The notes below the pieces were generated by a model. It did no database searches. It was not told the DNA's origin and saw only the letters and a list, made by a program, of their open reading frames with translations. Positions 26,056-37,862 of a stretch of DNA of 64,000 nucleotides are shown piece by piece. Source of the DNA: Stenotrophomonas acidaminiphila (GTDB taxonomy: Bacteria; Pseudomonadota; Gammaproteobacteria; Xanthomonadales; Xanthomonadaceae); contig NZ_LDJO01000013.1 in the NCBI RefSeq assembly GCF_001431595.1, positions 1 to 64,000 of the forward strand, written 5' to 3'. Position 1 is the stretch's first letter; the number at the start of each line of letters is the position of its first letter. The position numbers and the translations under genes are program-made.

Positions 26056-26880
26056 TCAACCCAGCCGCAGCACCACCACGCCGGCCACGATCAGCGCTGC
26101 GGCGCACAGGCGCGCGCGCCCGATGCGCTCCTTCAGCACCCAGGCCGAGATCAGCAGCGCGAACAGGATCGAGGTTTCGCGCAGCGCGGCGATGACCGCC
26201 ACCGGCCCCTGGGTCATCGCCCACAGCGCGATGCCGTAGGAGGCGGTGGTGCCGGCGCCGCCCACCAGGCCGCGTCCCCAGTTGCCGCGCAGGTACCGGC
26301 ACAGCTGCGCGCGGCGGGTGGCCAGCGCCCACAGCGGCAGCGGCAGCCCGGACAGCAGGAACAGCCACAGCGTATAGCTGGCGGCATTGCCGGACAGGCG
26401 CGCGCCGCGCGCGTCGACCAGGGTGTAGGTGGCGATCAGCACGGCGATGGACAGCGGCAGCCGCAGGTGGCGGCGGGCAACCCCGCCGGCCATGCCGACG
26501 ACGCCGGCGCTGACCACGGCGATGCCCAGCCAGGCGCCGGCCGTCAGCTGTTCGTCGAATGCCAGGCTGCCGGCCAGCGCCACCAGCGGCGGTGCGCAGC
26601 CGCGCATCAGCGGGTAGGACAGGCTCATGTCGGCAGCCCGGTACGCGCGTGCGACCAGCACGTAGTAGCCGGCCTGCAGCAGCGTGGAGGCGGCCAGCCA
26701 TGGCCAGCTGGCCGGTGCCGGCAGCGGCAGCCACGGCAGTGCCAGCGCGGACAGCAGCGCGGCACTGCCGGTGACCAGGATCGTGGTCAGCAGGGTGTCG
26801 CCGCCGCGCTTGACGATGGCGTTCCAGCCGGCGTGCAGCAGGGCCGCGAACAGCACCGCGCAGAAGATCGCCAGCGACAT
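26056..26880 (-). CDS. EamA/DMT-family transporter
   Basis: 274 aa with ten predicted membrane helices in two EamA halves (first half about 4-135, second about 145-274). Short basic loops such as GVARRHL and ATRRAQLCRYLRGNWGRG lie between helices. The end of the last half reads VIAALRETSILFALLISAWVLKERIGRARLCAAALIVAGVVVLRL, the EamA hallmark. Drug/metabolite exporters of this type move amino acids or other small molecules; the substrate is unknown. Convergent with rimI, 9 bp apart. Confidence 0.85.
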   Translation of the reverse strand: MSLAIFCAVLFAALLHAGWNAIVKRGGDTLLTTILVTGSAALLSALALPWLPLPAPASWPWLAASTLLQAGYYVLVARAYRAADMSLSYPLMRGCAPPLVALAGSLAFDEQLTAGAWLGIAVVSAGVVGMAGGVARRHLRLPLSIAVLIATYTLVDARGARLSGNAASYTLWLFLLSGLPLPLWALATRRAQLCRYLRGNWGRGLVGGAGTTASYGIALWAMTQGPVAVIAALRETSILFALLISAWVLKERIGRARLCAAALIVAGVVVLRLG

Positions 26881-26916
26881 CGCATGCCCGGGGTGCGGTG
26901 GAGCGTGCAGGATAGC

Positions 26917-26958
26917 CGCAAACGCAAACGCAAACGCAAACGCCGCCCGCAGGCGGCG
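26917..26958 (-). terminator. Terminator with hexanucleotide repeat behind valS
   Basis: CGCCGCC - CGCA - GGCGGCG (26941-26958) is a perfect 7-bp hairpin. On the minus strand it is followed by four TTTGCG units (CGCAAA x4 on plus, 26917-26940), giving an interrupted T-tract. It lies 23 bp behind the valS stop. Confidence 0.65.
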
Positions 26959-26980
26959 CTTGCGTCACCGCGGGGGCGGC

Positions 26981-29821
<2,841 letters not shown>

Positions 29822-29853
29822 GCGGGGAAACCGGGTGGAAGGCGGGGAGGGGA

Positions 29854-30054
29854 TCAGCGGGACGCGCCGGTTTTCAGCGCGCGCCTGATCTTCTGGTCGG
29901 TGTGGTACTGGCTGACCGCGTAGGCGGCCCAGATCGCGGCCGGGACCCAGCCGATCAGGGTGACCTGCAGGACCAGGCAGACGATGCCGGACAGCGGCCG
30001 GCCGATGGTGAAGAAGGCCAGCCACGGCAGCAGCAGGGCAATGAGCAGGCGCAT
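29854..30054 (-). CDS. YqaE/Pmp3-type small membrane protein
   Basis: 66 aa with two membrane helices: [16 protein letters not shown] and [25 protein letters not shown]. The pattern LLPWLAFF...[34 protein letters not shown] resembles the Pmp3/YqaE family, whose yeast members modulate membrane potential. The tail is basic. It sits between holC and valS in the same direction, 9 bp behind holC and 32 bp before valS, so the three are probably cotranscribed. Confidence 0.7.
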   Translation of the reverse strand: MRLLIALLLPWLAFFTIGRPLSGIVCLVLQVTLIGWVPAAIWAAYAVSQYHTDQKIRRALKTGASR

Positions 30055-30063
30055 GCGGGTCCC

Positions 30064-30489
30064 TTACATGTCGTGCTTGTTGAGCGCGTAGCCGGCGGCC
30101 TTGTACTGGCGCCAGCGTTCGCGCAGCGGTTCGCGCGCGGCCGGGTCGGCCGGCACCACTTCCAGTACCCGTTCGCAGCTGCCCAGGTAGGGGTCGTCGC
30201 GCAGGTTGATCACCAGCGGCCGTTCCGGCGCCTCGGCGCCCGGCGCGGCGATCAGCACGATGGCCTCTTCCTCGTCCACGTCATCGCCCACGATCTGGTG
30301 CGGGATGTAGGCGTCCGGGTCGAACGACCACAGCAGTTCGTCCAGTTCCTCGGCCTGCGCCGCGTCGCGCGCCAGCACCAGGGTGTACTGGCTGGTGTCG
30401 TTGGCCTTGCGCGCCAGTTCGCACACCAGCTTGAGCGGCTCGGTGAGGAAGCGGGGCTTGGCGATCAGGTAGAAGTCGGCGCGGGGCAT
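30064..30489 (-). CDS. holC: DNA polymerase III chi subunit
   Basis: 141 aa. The HolC fold is recognisable by [10 protein letters not shown] at the N-terminus, [46 protein letters not shown] (the LLW.F....F.PH segment) and [17 protein letters not shown] at the end. It binds SSB and the psi subunit. It lies upstream of valS as in many gammaproteobacteria and behind a large hairpin that separates it from pepA. Confidence 0.93.
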   Translation of the reverse strand: MPRADFYLIAKPRFLTEPLKLVCELARKANDTSQYTLVLARDAAQAEELDELLWSFDPDAYIPHQIVGDDVDEEEAIVLIAAPGAEAPERPLVINLRDDPYLGSCERVLEVVPADPAAREPLRERWRQYKAAGYALNKHDM

Positions 30490-30514
30490 CGGGCAACCAG
30501 GAAGGGGAAGGAAG

Positions 30515-30566
30515 AACCGGGGCCGGCGTCGGTCGTTCCAGGTGGAACCCGGTGCCGGCCCCGGTT
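30515..30566 (-). terminator. Large two-stage hairpin between pepA and holC
   Basis: Outer arms AACCGGGGCCGGC (30515-30527) and GCCGGCCCCGGTT (30554-30566) pair without mismatch over 13 bp. An inner stem GTTCC-AGGT-GGAAC sits in the loop. It begins six bases behind the pepA stop. Probably ends or reduces transcription from pepA into holC, or protects the pepA mRNA. Confidence 0.7.
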
Positions 30567-30571
30567 TTGCG

Positions 30572-32044
<1,473 letters not shown>

Positions 32045-32149
32045 TGATCAGATTCCATTGCCAAATCCGTACAATCGCGGACTGTTTCCACCCCTCCAGA
32101 CCGGCCGGGCGCGCCGCGAACGAAACCGGGAGTTTAAACCACCCACCCC
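32045..32149. promoter_or_regulatory. Divergent promoter region pepA / lptF
   Basis: 105 bp between divergent genes. A TACAAT (32070-32075) on the plus strand is a good -10 candidate for lptF, but the -35 is weak. In E. coli this same intergenic region is a pepA autoregulation site (established knowledge); no such site can be proven here. Confidence 0.4.
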
Positions 32150-33232
32150 ATGGCGAAGCTTGACCGCTACCTGCTGAGCGACTTCATCCAGAGCTTCCTG
32201 GCGACCCTGACCGTGCTGCTGGTGGTGAGCGTGGGCGGGGTCCTGGTGGACATCCTGGGCCGGATTGCCGACGGCCGCATGCCGGCCGGGCTGCTGCTGT
32301 CGCAGCTGGGCCTGCAGTTCATCGTCTACCTGCCCATCATCCTGCCGCTGGCGCTGCTGCTCGGCCTGTCGCTGGCCATCGCCCGGCTCTACCGGGATTC
32401 GGAGATGGCGGTGCTGACCGCGGTGGGGGTCGGCCCGCGACGCCTGCTGCGGCCGGTCATGATGCTGGTGGCGCCGGTGGTGGCGCTGGTCGGGGCCTGC
32501 TCGCTGTGGCTGGGGCCCTGGGCCAACCGCACCGCCGACGCGATGGTCGAGGCCGCCAGCCGCAGCGTGGTGGTGGCCGGGCTGGAGCCGGGCAAGTTCA
32601 CCCAGCTCTCCGGCGGCGGCATCGTCTACCTGTCCTCGCTCAACGAGGACGGCACCCGGATGGGCAAGGTGTTCATCCAGCGGCAGGAGGACGGGCGCAT
32701 CGACGTGGTCTCTGCCAACAGCGGCGCCATGTTCTTCGAGGGCGATCGCCAGCGCTTCCTGCGGCTGGAGGACGGCCACCGCGTCGAAGGCCCCGAGAAC
32801 GGCGGGCTGGATTACCGCCTGATGCGCTACGCCAGCAACGAGGTGGCGTTGCCCGACCGCGATGAACCGCGCGGCCAGGACGACCCCGAGGTGCTGCCGA
32901 CCCTGCGCCTGCTCGGCGACGACCGTCGCGAGGCGCAGGCGCAGCTGCACTGGCGCATCACCCCGCCGCTGCTGGCGCTGGCCTTCGCCCTGCTGGCGCT
33001 GCCGCTTTCGCGCAGCACGCCGCGGCAGCAGCGCTATGGAAGCGTCATGCTGGCCTTCCTCGGCTACGTGGTGGGCATCAGCCTGATGATCAGCGGCCGG
33101 CAATGGCTGGCCAGCGGCAAGCTGCCGGTGGAGCTGGGCATGTGGTGGCTGACCGTGCCGCTGCTGGTGCTGGCGCTGTGGCTGTACTTCCGCGATGGCC
33201 GGCTGTCGCGCCGCAAGAGGGCACGCGCATGA
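32150..33232 (+). CDS. lptF: LPS export permease LptF
   Basis: 360 aa with the YjgP/YjgQ architecture: three N-terminal helices (FLATLTVLLVVSVGGVLVDI; FIVYLPIILPLALLLGLSLAIARLYRDSEM; LLRPVMMLVAPVVALVGACSLWLGP), a periplasmic beta-jellyroll and three C-terminal helices. YRDSEMAVLTAVGVGPRRLL is the coupling helix that contacts LptB. Together with LptG and LptB it extracts LPS from the inner membrane. The stop overlaps the lptG start (ATGA). Confidence 0.94.
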   Translation: MAKLDRYLLSDFIQSFLATLTVLLVVSVGGVLVDILGRIADGRMPAGLLLSQLGLQFIVYLPIILPLALLLGLSLAIARLYRDSEMAVLTAVGVGPRRLLRPVMMLVAPVVALVGACSLWLGPWANRTADAMVEAASRSVVVAGLEPGKFTQLSGGGIVYLSSLNEDGTRMGKVFIQRQEDGRIDVVSANSGAMFFEGDRQRFLRLEDGHRVEGPENGGLDYRLMRYASNEVALPDRDEPRGQDDPEVLPTLRLLGDDRREAQAQLHWRITPPLLALAFALLALPLSRSTPRQQRYGSVMLAFLGYVVGISLMISGRQWLASGKLPVELGMWWLTVPLLVLALWLYFRDGRLSRRKRARA

Positions 33233-34335
33233 TGCTGCGCCCGCGCATCCACGATTTCTACGTCGGCCGCACGGTGCTGGTCACGGTGCTGCTGGCGTGG
33301 GCGGTGCTGACCGGGCTGGACGCGATGCTGTCGCTGTCCGGCGAGGCCAAGAACATCGGCACCGGCAGCTATACCTTCGGCCACGCGGTGGCCTGGAGCG
33401 CCTACACCCTGCCGCGCCGCGCCTACACGCTGTTCCCGATGGCCGCGGTGATCGGCGCGCTGATGGGGCTGGGGCAGCTGGCGGCGACTTCGGAGCTGAC
33501 CGCGCTGCGTGCGCTTGGCCTGTCGCGCCGCCGCATCGCGCTGTCGGTGGCCATCGCGATGTCGATGCTGACCGCGATGATGGTGGTCAACGGCGAAACC
33601 CTGGCGCCCTGGGCGCAGGAAAAGGCCGATGCGCTGAAGGCCAGCGCCAAGTTCAACACCGACATGGCCATGGCCCGCTATTCCGGGCTGTGGGCGCGCG
33701 AGGGCGACACCTTCCTCAATGCCCAGAGCGGCGAGGAGCAGCTCACCGAGGGCGGCGGGACGCGCCTGCTGCTGCATGACGTCCGCCTCTACCGGCTGGA
33801 CGCCGATGGCCGCCTGGCCAGCCTGACCCATGCGGTCACCGCCCGCCACGACGCCCGGGGCTGGACCCTGGAGCAGGTGCGGCGCGACACCTTCGGCGAG
33901 CGCTCTGCCACCCGCCAGACGGTGGCCAGCGAGCCCTGGGACTCGGACCTGGACGCAGCGGCGCTGGCCTCGGGCCTGGCCAAGCCACGCAGCCTGACCG
34001 CCGCCGAGCTGCGCACCAGCATCGAGTACCGCAAGCGCAACGGGCTGGACGCGCGCGACTACGAGGACACCTACTGGAGCCGCTGGTTCTATCCGGTGAA
34101 CGTGCTGGCGCTGTGCCTGGCCGCGGTGCCGTTCGCGTTCGGTTCGCTGCGCAGTGGCGGCATGGGCAAGCGCCTGTTCCTGGGCATGCTGTTCGCGCTG
34201 GGCTTCCTGCTGCTGCAGATGTTCTTCGGGCGCATGGCCGGCGCGCTCAAGTTCGATTACCGCATCGCCTACGCGCTGCCGCCGGTCATCATGCTGGCCG
34301 TATCCGGCTGGCTGTTCAAACGACGTTCGAGCTGA
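33229..34335 (+). CDS. lptG: LPS export permease LptG
   Basis: 368 aa from ATG 33229 (followed by a second ATG), overlapping lptF by four bases. Same six-helix plus jellyroll design. The LptB-coupling segment is TSELTALRALGLSRRRIALSV. The C-terminal helices (VNVLALCLAAVPFAFGSLRSGGMGKRLFLGMLFALGFLLLQMFF) include the GSLRSGGMGKRLFLG loop typical of LptG. Partner of LptF in the LptB2FG complex. Confidence 0.94.
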   Translation: MMLRPRIHDFYVGRTVLVTVLLAWAVLTGLDAMLSLSGEAKNIGTGSYTFGHAVAWSAYTLPRRAYTLFPMAAVIGALMGLGQLAATSELTALRALGLSRRRIALSVAIAMSMLTAMMVVNGETLAPWAQEKADALKASAKFNTDMAMARYSGLWAREGDTFLNAQSGEEQLTEGGGTRLLLHDVRLYRLDADGRLASLTHAVTARHDARGWTLEQVRRDTFGERSATRQTVASEPWDSDLDAAALASGLAKPRSLTAAELRTSIEYRKRNGLDARDYEDTYWSRWFYPVNVLALCLAAVPFAFGSLRSGGMGKRLFLGMLFALGFLLLQMFFGRMAGALKFDYRIAYALPPVIMLAVSGWLFKRRSS

Positions 34336-34432
34336 GTCCGCTCCGCGCGCGCCGCAGGAGACCGCGGGCCCCGGTTTCCCTGCCGCGCCGCTGCGCGCCG
34401 GGAGCAACGACGGGTGTGCTGTTCCGGGGCGG

Positions 34433-34900
34433 TTACCGGTCGGGGACGTGCACCAGCCGGGTGTTGCTGAGGCGGTCGTGCCACGTCAGCCCCTCCCGAT
34501 CCAGCAGCGCCCACCAGAATCCCAGGCCGCCGCACAGCAGCGACAACGTGCCCAGCGTATAGCGCTTCCACAGCAGGGCCATCGACGGCGCGCCATTGGT
34601 GCCCTGCACATACAGTCGCCACGGGCGCATGCCCAGGGTCTGCCCGCCGCGCTTCCAGCTGAGCGTGGCGTACACCCCGGCCACGGCCCAGCAGCACAGC
34701 CACAGCAGCCACTGCAGCGGGCTGTACGGGGCAATGTTGTGGTGGGTGTTGCCGCCGCTGGCAACCACGTCCAGCAGGGTGAACGGCACCGCGGTGAGCA
34801 TCCACAGCGCCAGCACCGGCCACAGGTCGTAGAACAGTGCCGCCAGGCGGCGCAACAGCAGTGGCGAGGGGCGGGACGGGGCGGCGGAATCGGCGTTCAT
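34433..34900 (-). CDS. RDD-family membrane protein
   Basis: 155 aa from ATG 34898-34900. The RDD motif is present as [18 protein letters not shown] near the N-terminus. [14 protein letters not shown], the conserved second block, sits before the last helix, and [11 protein letters not shown] closes the domain. Three to four membrane helices. RDD proteins are poorly characterised; some act in ion exchange. Convergent to lptG and divergent from xerD. Confidence 0.85.
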   Translation of the reverse strand: MNADSAAPSRPSPLLLRRLAALFYDLWPVLALWMLTAVPFTLLDVVASGGNTHHNIAPYSPLQWLLWLCCWAVAGVYATLSWKRGGQTLGMRPWRLYVQGTNGAPSMALLWKRYTLGTLSLLCGGLGFWWALLDREGLTWHDRLSNTRLVHVPDR

Positions 34901-34971
34901 CGCGCGAGCATACGGGCTGGCGTGCGCGATGTGGATGGGCAGCGGCGCCGGCAATGCCTATCCTGCGCGCG

Positions 34972-35982
34972 ATGAGTTCGCCTTCCACCGCCGCCGAACG
35001 CCGCCAACGGGTGATGCAACTGCCGCCACTGCGCGAGGCCGACGGCCGCCGCATCCAGCGCTTCCTCGACGCGATCTGGGCCGAACAGGGGCTGGCGCGG
35101 GCGACCCTGGACAGCTATCGCCGGGATCTGGAGGGACTGGCCCGCTGGGCGGCCTCCCAGGCCGGCGAGCCGCCCCGCCAGGCGCCGGCGCCGCGGAGCA
35201 CGCTGGCCGGCATCGATCGCGCCGGCCTGTTCGACTACCTGGCCTGGCGGACCCGCCACGGCTGGTCGCCGCGCAGCAACGCGCGCCTGCTGTCGGCGCT
35301 GCGCGCGTTCTTCGCCGACTGCCTGCGCCGCGGCGAGCGCGACGACGATCCGTCCGCGCTGCTGGAGCCGCCCAGGTTGCCGCGGCCGCTGCCCAAGGCC
35401 CTGGCCGAGAGCCAGATCGAGGCGCTGCTGGCCGCGCCGGATATCGCCACGGCCGAGGGCCTGCGCGACCGCGCCATGCTGGAACTGATGTATGCCGCCG
35501 GCCTGCGCGTGAGTGAGCTGGTCGACCTGCCGGCCAACGCGGTCAACCTGCGCCAGGGCGTGCTGCGGGTGACCGGCAAGGGCAGCAAGGAGCGGCTGGT
35601 GCCGCTGGGCGAGGAATCCCGGCACTGGCTGGAGCGCTACCTGGCCGACGCACGCCCGGCACTGGCGGCGGGGCGGCCGGTGCAGGCCACGGCCGACGGC
35701 CAGGTGCCGCTGTTCCTGGCCCGCGGGCAGAAGCCGCTGACGCGGCAGCAGTTCTGGGCGCTGGTGAAGGCCAGCGCGGCGGCGGCCGGCATCGACCCGG
35801 CGCGGATCAGTCCGCACGGCCTGCGCCACAGCTTCGCCACCCACCTGCTCAACCATGGCGCCGACCTGCGCGCGCTGCAGATGCTGCTGGGCCACAGTTC
35901 CCTGTCCACCACCCAGATCTACACCCTGGTCGCCCGCGAACACCTGCAGAAGCTGCACCGCAACCACCACCCGAGGGGGTGA
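34972..35982 (+). CDS. xerD: Site-specific tyrosine recombinase XerD
   Basis: 336 aa from ATG 34972; another in-frame ATG at 34954 is possible. The N-terminal SAM-like core-binding domain spans about 22-125 and the catalytic domain the rest. Active-site residues R179 (AGLRVSELV), K203 (TGKGSKER), H282 and R285 ([14 protein letters not shown]), H308 ([10 protein letters not shown]) and nucleophile Y317 (TQIYT) are all present. Resolves chromosome dimers at dif with XerC. A loop of about 20 residues around 66-85 is longer than in E. coli XerD. Confidence 0.93.
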   Translation: MSSPSTAAERRQRVMQLPPLREADGRRIQRFLDAIWAEQGLARATLDSYRRDLEGLARWAASQAGEPPRQAPAPRSTLAGIDRAGLFDYLAWRTRHGWSPRSNARLLSALRAFFADCLRRGERDDDPSALLEPPRLPRPLPKALAESQIEALLAAPDIATAEGLRDRAMLELMYAAGLRVSELVDLPANAVNLRQGVLRVTGKGSKERLVPLGEESRHWLERYLADARPALAAGRPVQATADGQVPLFLARGQKPLTRQQFWALVKASAAAAGIDPARISPHGLRHSFATHLLNHGADLRALQMLLGHSSLSTTQIYTLVAREHLQKLHRNHHPRG

Positions 35983-36450
35983 GCGACCGCGCTTGCGCGC
36001 CACTGGCGCGCGCGGTCGCGAACGCCCGGCCGCGCCAGGTGGAACCCCGGGCGCCAGCAACGCCTGCCGCGCCGCCGCGCGTCCAGATCCCACCGCATCC
36101 ACGACCGCTTCCGATATCTCCGGGTACCTGCAGCGCTGGCTCGTCCAGCGGTGGGTCGCGAACGCCCGGCCGCGCCGCGTCGAGACCCGGGCGCCAACAT
36201 ACCTGCCGCGCGTCCGTATCCCGCCATCTCCTGCGATGCTCCCGGCGGCACCGGCCGCGATGGCACCCGGGCCTGTTCTACAGCGGGTCACCAAGCCCGG
36301 ATGAGCCGCACGGCCGCTTCCCGCAGCAGCGTCGCGCCCTTTCGCCCGGGCGCGGCGAGTGCGCCGCCGCAGCGGCACCCGGAACGTCCCGTCCCCCGGG
36401 TATGCGAGAATCGCCCGGCTTTCCGCCAATCTCTTTTCCCTGGAATCCCC
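35983..36450. other. Intergenic region with a degenerate direct repeat
   Basis: 468 bp without a supportable gene. It contains two copies of GGTCGCGAACGCCCGGCCGCGCC exactly 140 bp apart (36014-36036, 36154-36176). The similarity continues more loosely over the next 60 bases (ACCCGGGCGCCA, CTGCCGCGC, CGTCC.ATCCC.CC). The second copy resembles the 3' part of a tRNA gene only superficially. The last 50 bases precede the dsbC-like gene and may contain its promoter (TATGCGAGAAT). Confidence 0.5.
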
Positions 36451-37230
36451 ATGCTCCGATTCGCCACCGCCGCGCTGCTGGGCGCGATCAGCCTGACCGC
36501 CTGCGCGCAGCCGAAAGCGCCTGAAACCACTGCCGCTGCCGCACCGGCCACCGCGGACGGCGCGGTCGAGAAGCGGGTGCGCGACGCGCTCAGGCAGCTG
36601 GACCCGAATTTCAATCCGGACTACATCGGCGCCGCGCCGTTCGCCGGCTTCCGCGAGGTGGTGGTGTCCGGCCAGGTGCTGTACGTCACCGACGACGGCC
36701 GCTACCTGATGCAGGCCCAGCCCTACGACATCGGCAAGCGCGCGCTGGCGACCAGCGAGGGCCTGCTGGCCCACCGCCGCAAGCTGCTGGCGTCGCTGCC
36801 GCATTCGGACCGGATCGTGTTCGCGCCGCCGAATGCCAAGTACACCATCAGCGTGTTCACCGACATCGAGTGCGGTTACTGCCGCAAGCTGCACCAGGAC
36901 ATCGCCGAGCTGAACCGCCAGGGCATCGCCGTCGAGTACCTGGCGTTCCCGCGCATGGGGCTGGGCAGCAAGGACCACACCGACATGGTCTCGGTGTGGT
37001 GCGCCAGCGACCGCAAGGCGGCACTGACCGCGGCCAAGTCCGACCGCCCGGTGGAGGCGAAGAACTGCACCAATCCGGTGACCATGCAGTACAACGTCGG
37101 CCAGCAGCTGGGCATCAGCGGCACCCCGGCGATCTTCGCCGCCGATGGCACCCAGCTGGGGGGTTACCTGCCGCCGGCGCAGCTCAAGGCCGCGCTGGAG
37201 CGGCTGCCCGGCGCCGCCGGCAGTCCCTGA
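36451..37230 (+). CDS. DsbC/DsbG-type thiol-disulfide isomerase, predicted lipoprotein
   Basis: 259 aa from ATG 36451. Signal peptide ending in a lipobox, ISLTAC-AQ (C18), suggests membrane anchoring, unlike soluble DsbC of E. coli. The dimerisation domain (about 40-100) is followed by the thioredoxin fold with C141-G-Y-C144 in FTDIECGYCRKLH and the cis-Pro in GISGTPAIF. DsbC proteins isomerise wrong disulfides and depend on DsbD. Length and motif order are normal. Upstream open frame is ignored because it has no signal sequence. Confidence 0.88.
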   Translation: MLRFATAALLGAISLTACAQPKAPETTAAAAPATADGAVEKRVRDALRQLDPNFNPDYIGAAPFAGFREVVVSGQVLYVTDDGRYLMQAQPYDIGKRALATSEGLLAHRRKLLASLPHSDRIVFAPPNAKYTISVFTDIECGYCRKLHQDIAELNRQGIAVEYLAFPRMGLGSKDHTDMVSVWCASDRKAALTAAKSDRPVEAKNCTNPVTMQYNVGQQLGISGTPAIFAADGTQLGGYLPPAQLKAALERLPGAAGSP

Positions 37231-37253
37231 TCCGTCGGCCCCGGGGCAGCACG

Positions 37254-37757
37254 ATGCCGCTGGCGCTCCGCCGCCGTCCGCCCGCCGCGTGGTGGGCGGC
37301 GGTTGCCCGGCGCGCGGCGCTGCTTGCGCCGCTGCTCCACGCCGGCTGCGCGTCGGCACCGCCCACGTTCGAGGCCCATCGCGTCCCGCTGAGCCGCATC
37401 GACCATCCGGTGCCGGCGAAGCTGCCGCGCACGGACATCGGCTGGAAGCTGGAACAGTACCTGCAGTTCGATGGCGAGGCCCCGGAGCCGCCCAACTTCG
37501 CTGACCACTTCACCCTGTTCCTGGTCGGCTGCGGCAGCGGTTGCCGCCAGTACGCGCTGATCGACCGCCGCAGCGGCAAGGTCCACCCCGGCCAGGCGTT
37601 GAACAACGTCCGCTTCGACTACCGGCGCGACAGCCGCTTGCTGGTAGTGACCCATACCGAGGGGTACCGCTCCCCGGACATCGTCGACTACATGGTCTGG
37701 AACGGGACGCGGTGGCGTCGCGTCGCCCGCGAGGTCAGGCCGGCGCCCGAAGAATAG
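37254..37757 (+). CDS. Hypothetical exported protein, possible lipoprotein
   Basis: 167 aa from ATG 37254. N-terminal basic and hydrophobic segment RRAALLAPLLHAGC-ASAPP looks like a lipoprotein signal with C33. The mature part has four cysteines or fewer and motifs LEQYLQFDGEAPEPPNFADHFTLFLVGCGSGCRQYALIDRRSGKVHPG and VDYMVWNGTRWRRV. The NFADHFTLFxVGCGxGC pattern is known to me from uncharacterised bacterial proteins. It starts 23 bp behind the dsbC-like gene, so the two may be cotranscribed and the GCGSGC cysteines could be a substrate. That last point is speculation. Confidence 0.65.
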   Translation: MPLALRRRPPAAWWAAVARRAALLAPLLHAGCASAPPTFEAHRVPLSRIDHPVPAKLPRTDIGWKLEQYLQFDGEAPEPPNFADHFTLFLVGCGSGCRQYALIDRRSGKVHPGQALNNVRFDYRRDSRLLVVTHTEGYRSPDIVDYMVWNGTRWRRVAREVRPAPEE

Positions 37758-37823
37758 GCCGTCACCGGCCCCGGGGACCGGCGGCACACGCCGCCGCCGG
37801 GCACGGCCGGAGGCCGGCTCCGG

Positions 37824-37829
37824 TACAAT
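37824..37829 (+). promoter_or_regulatory. Candidate -10 box of purL
   Basis: TACAAT 34 bases before the purL ATG, in an otherwise GC-rich stretch; no convincing -35 at the normal distance. Confidence 0.35.
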
Positions 37830-37862
37830 GGCGGGCCCGACTCCCACCATGGTCTCCCGGAC

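Noticed and set aside
26917-26940. Four CGCAAA units as a phase-variation tract
   Set aside because: Not inside or just upstream of a coding start; they form the interrupted T-tract of the valS terminator.
36154-36245. tRNA-Ser-like 3' end (GTCCGTATCCCGCCATCTCC)
   Set aside because: No acceptor-stem partner, anticodon arm or CCA-proximal pairing can be drawn; the resemblance is limited to about 20 bases.
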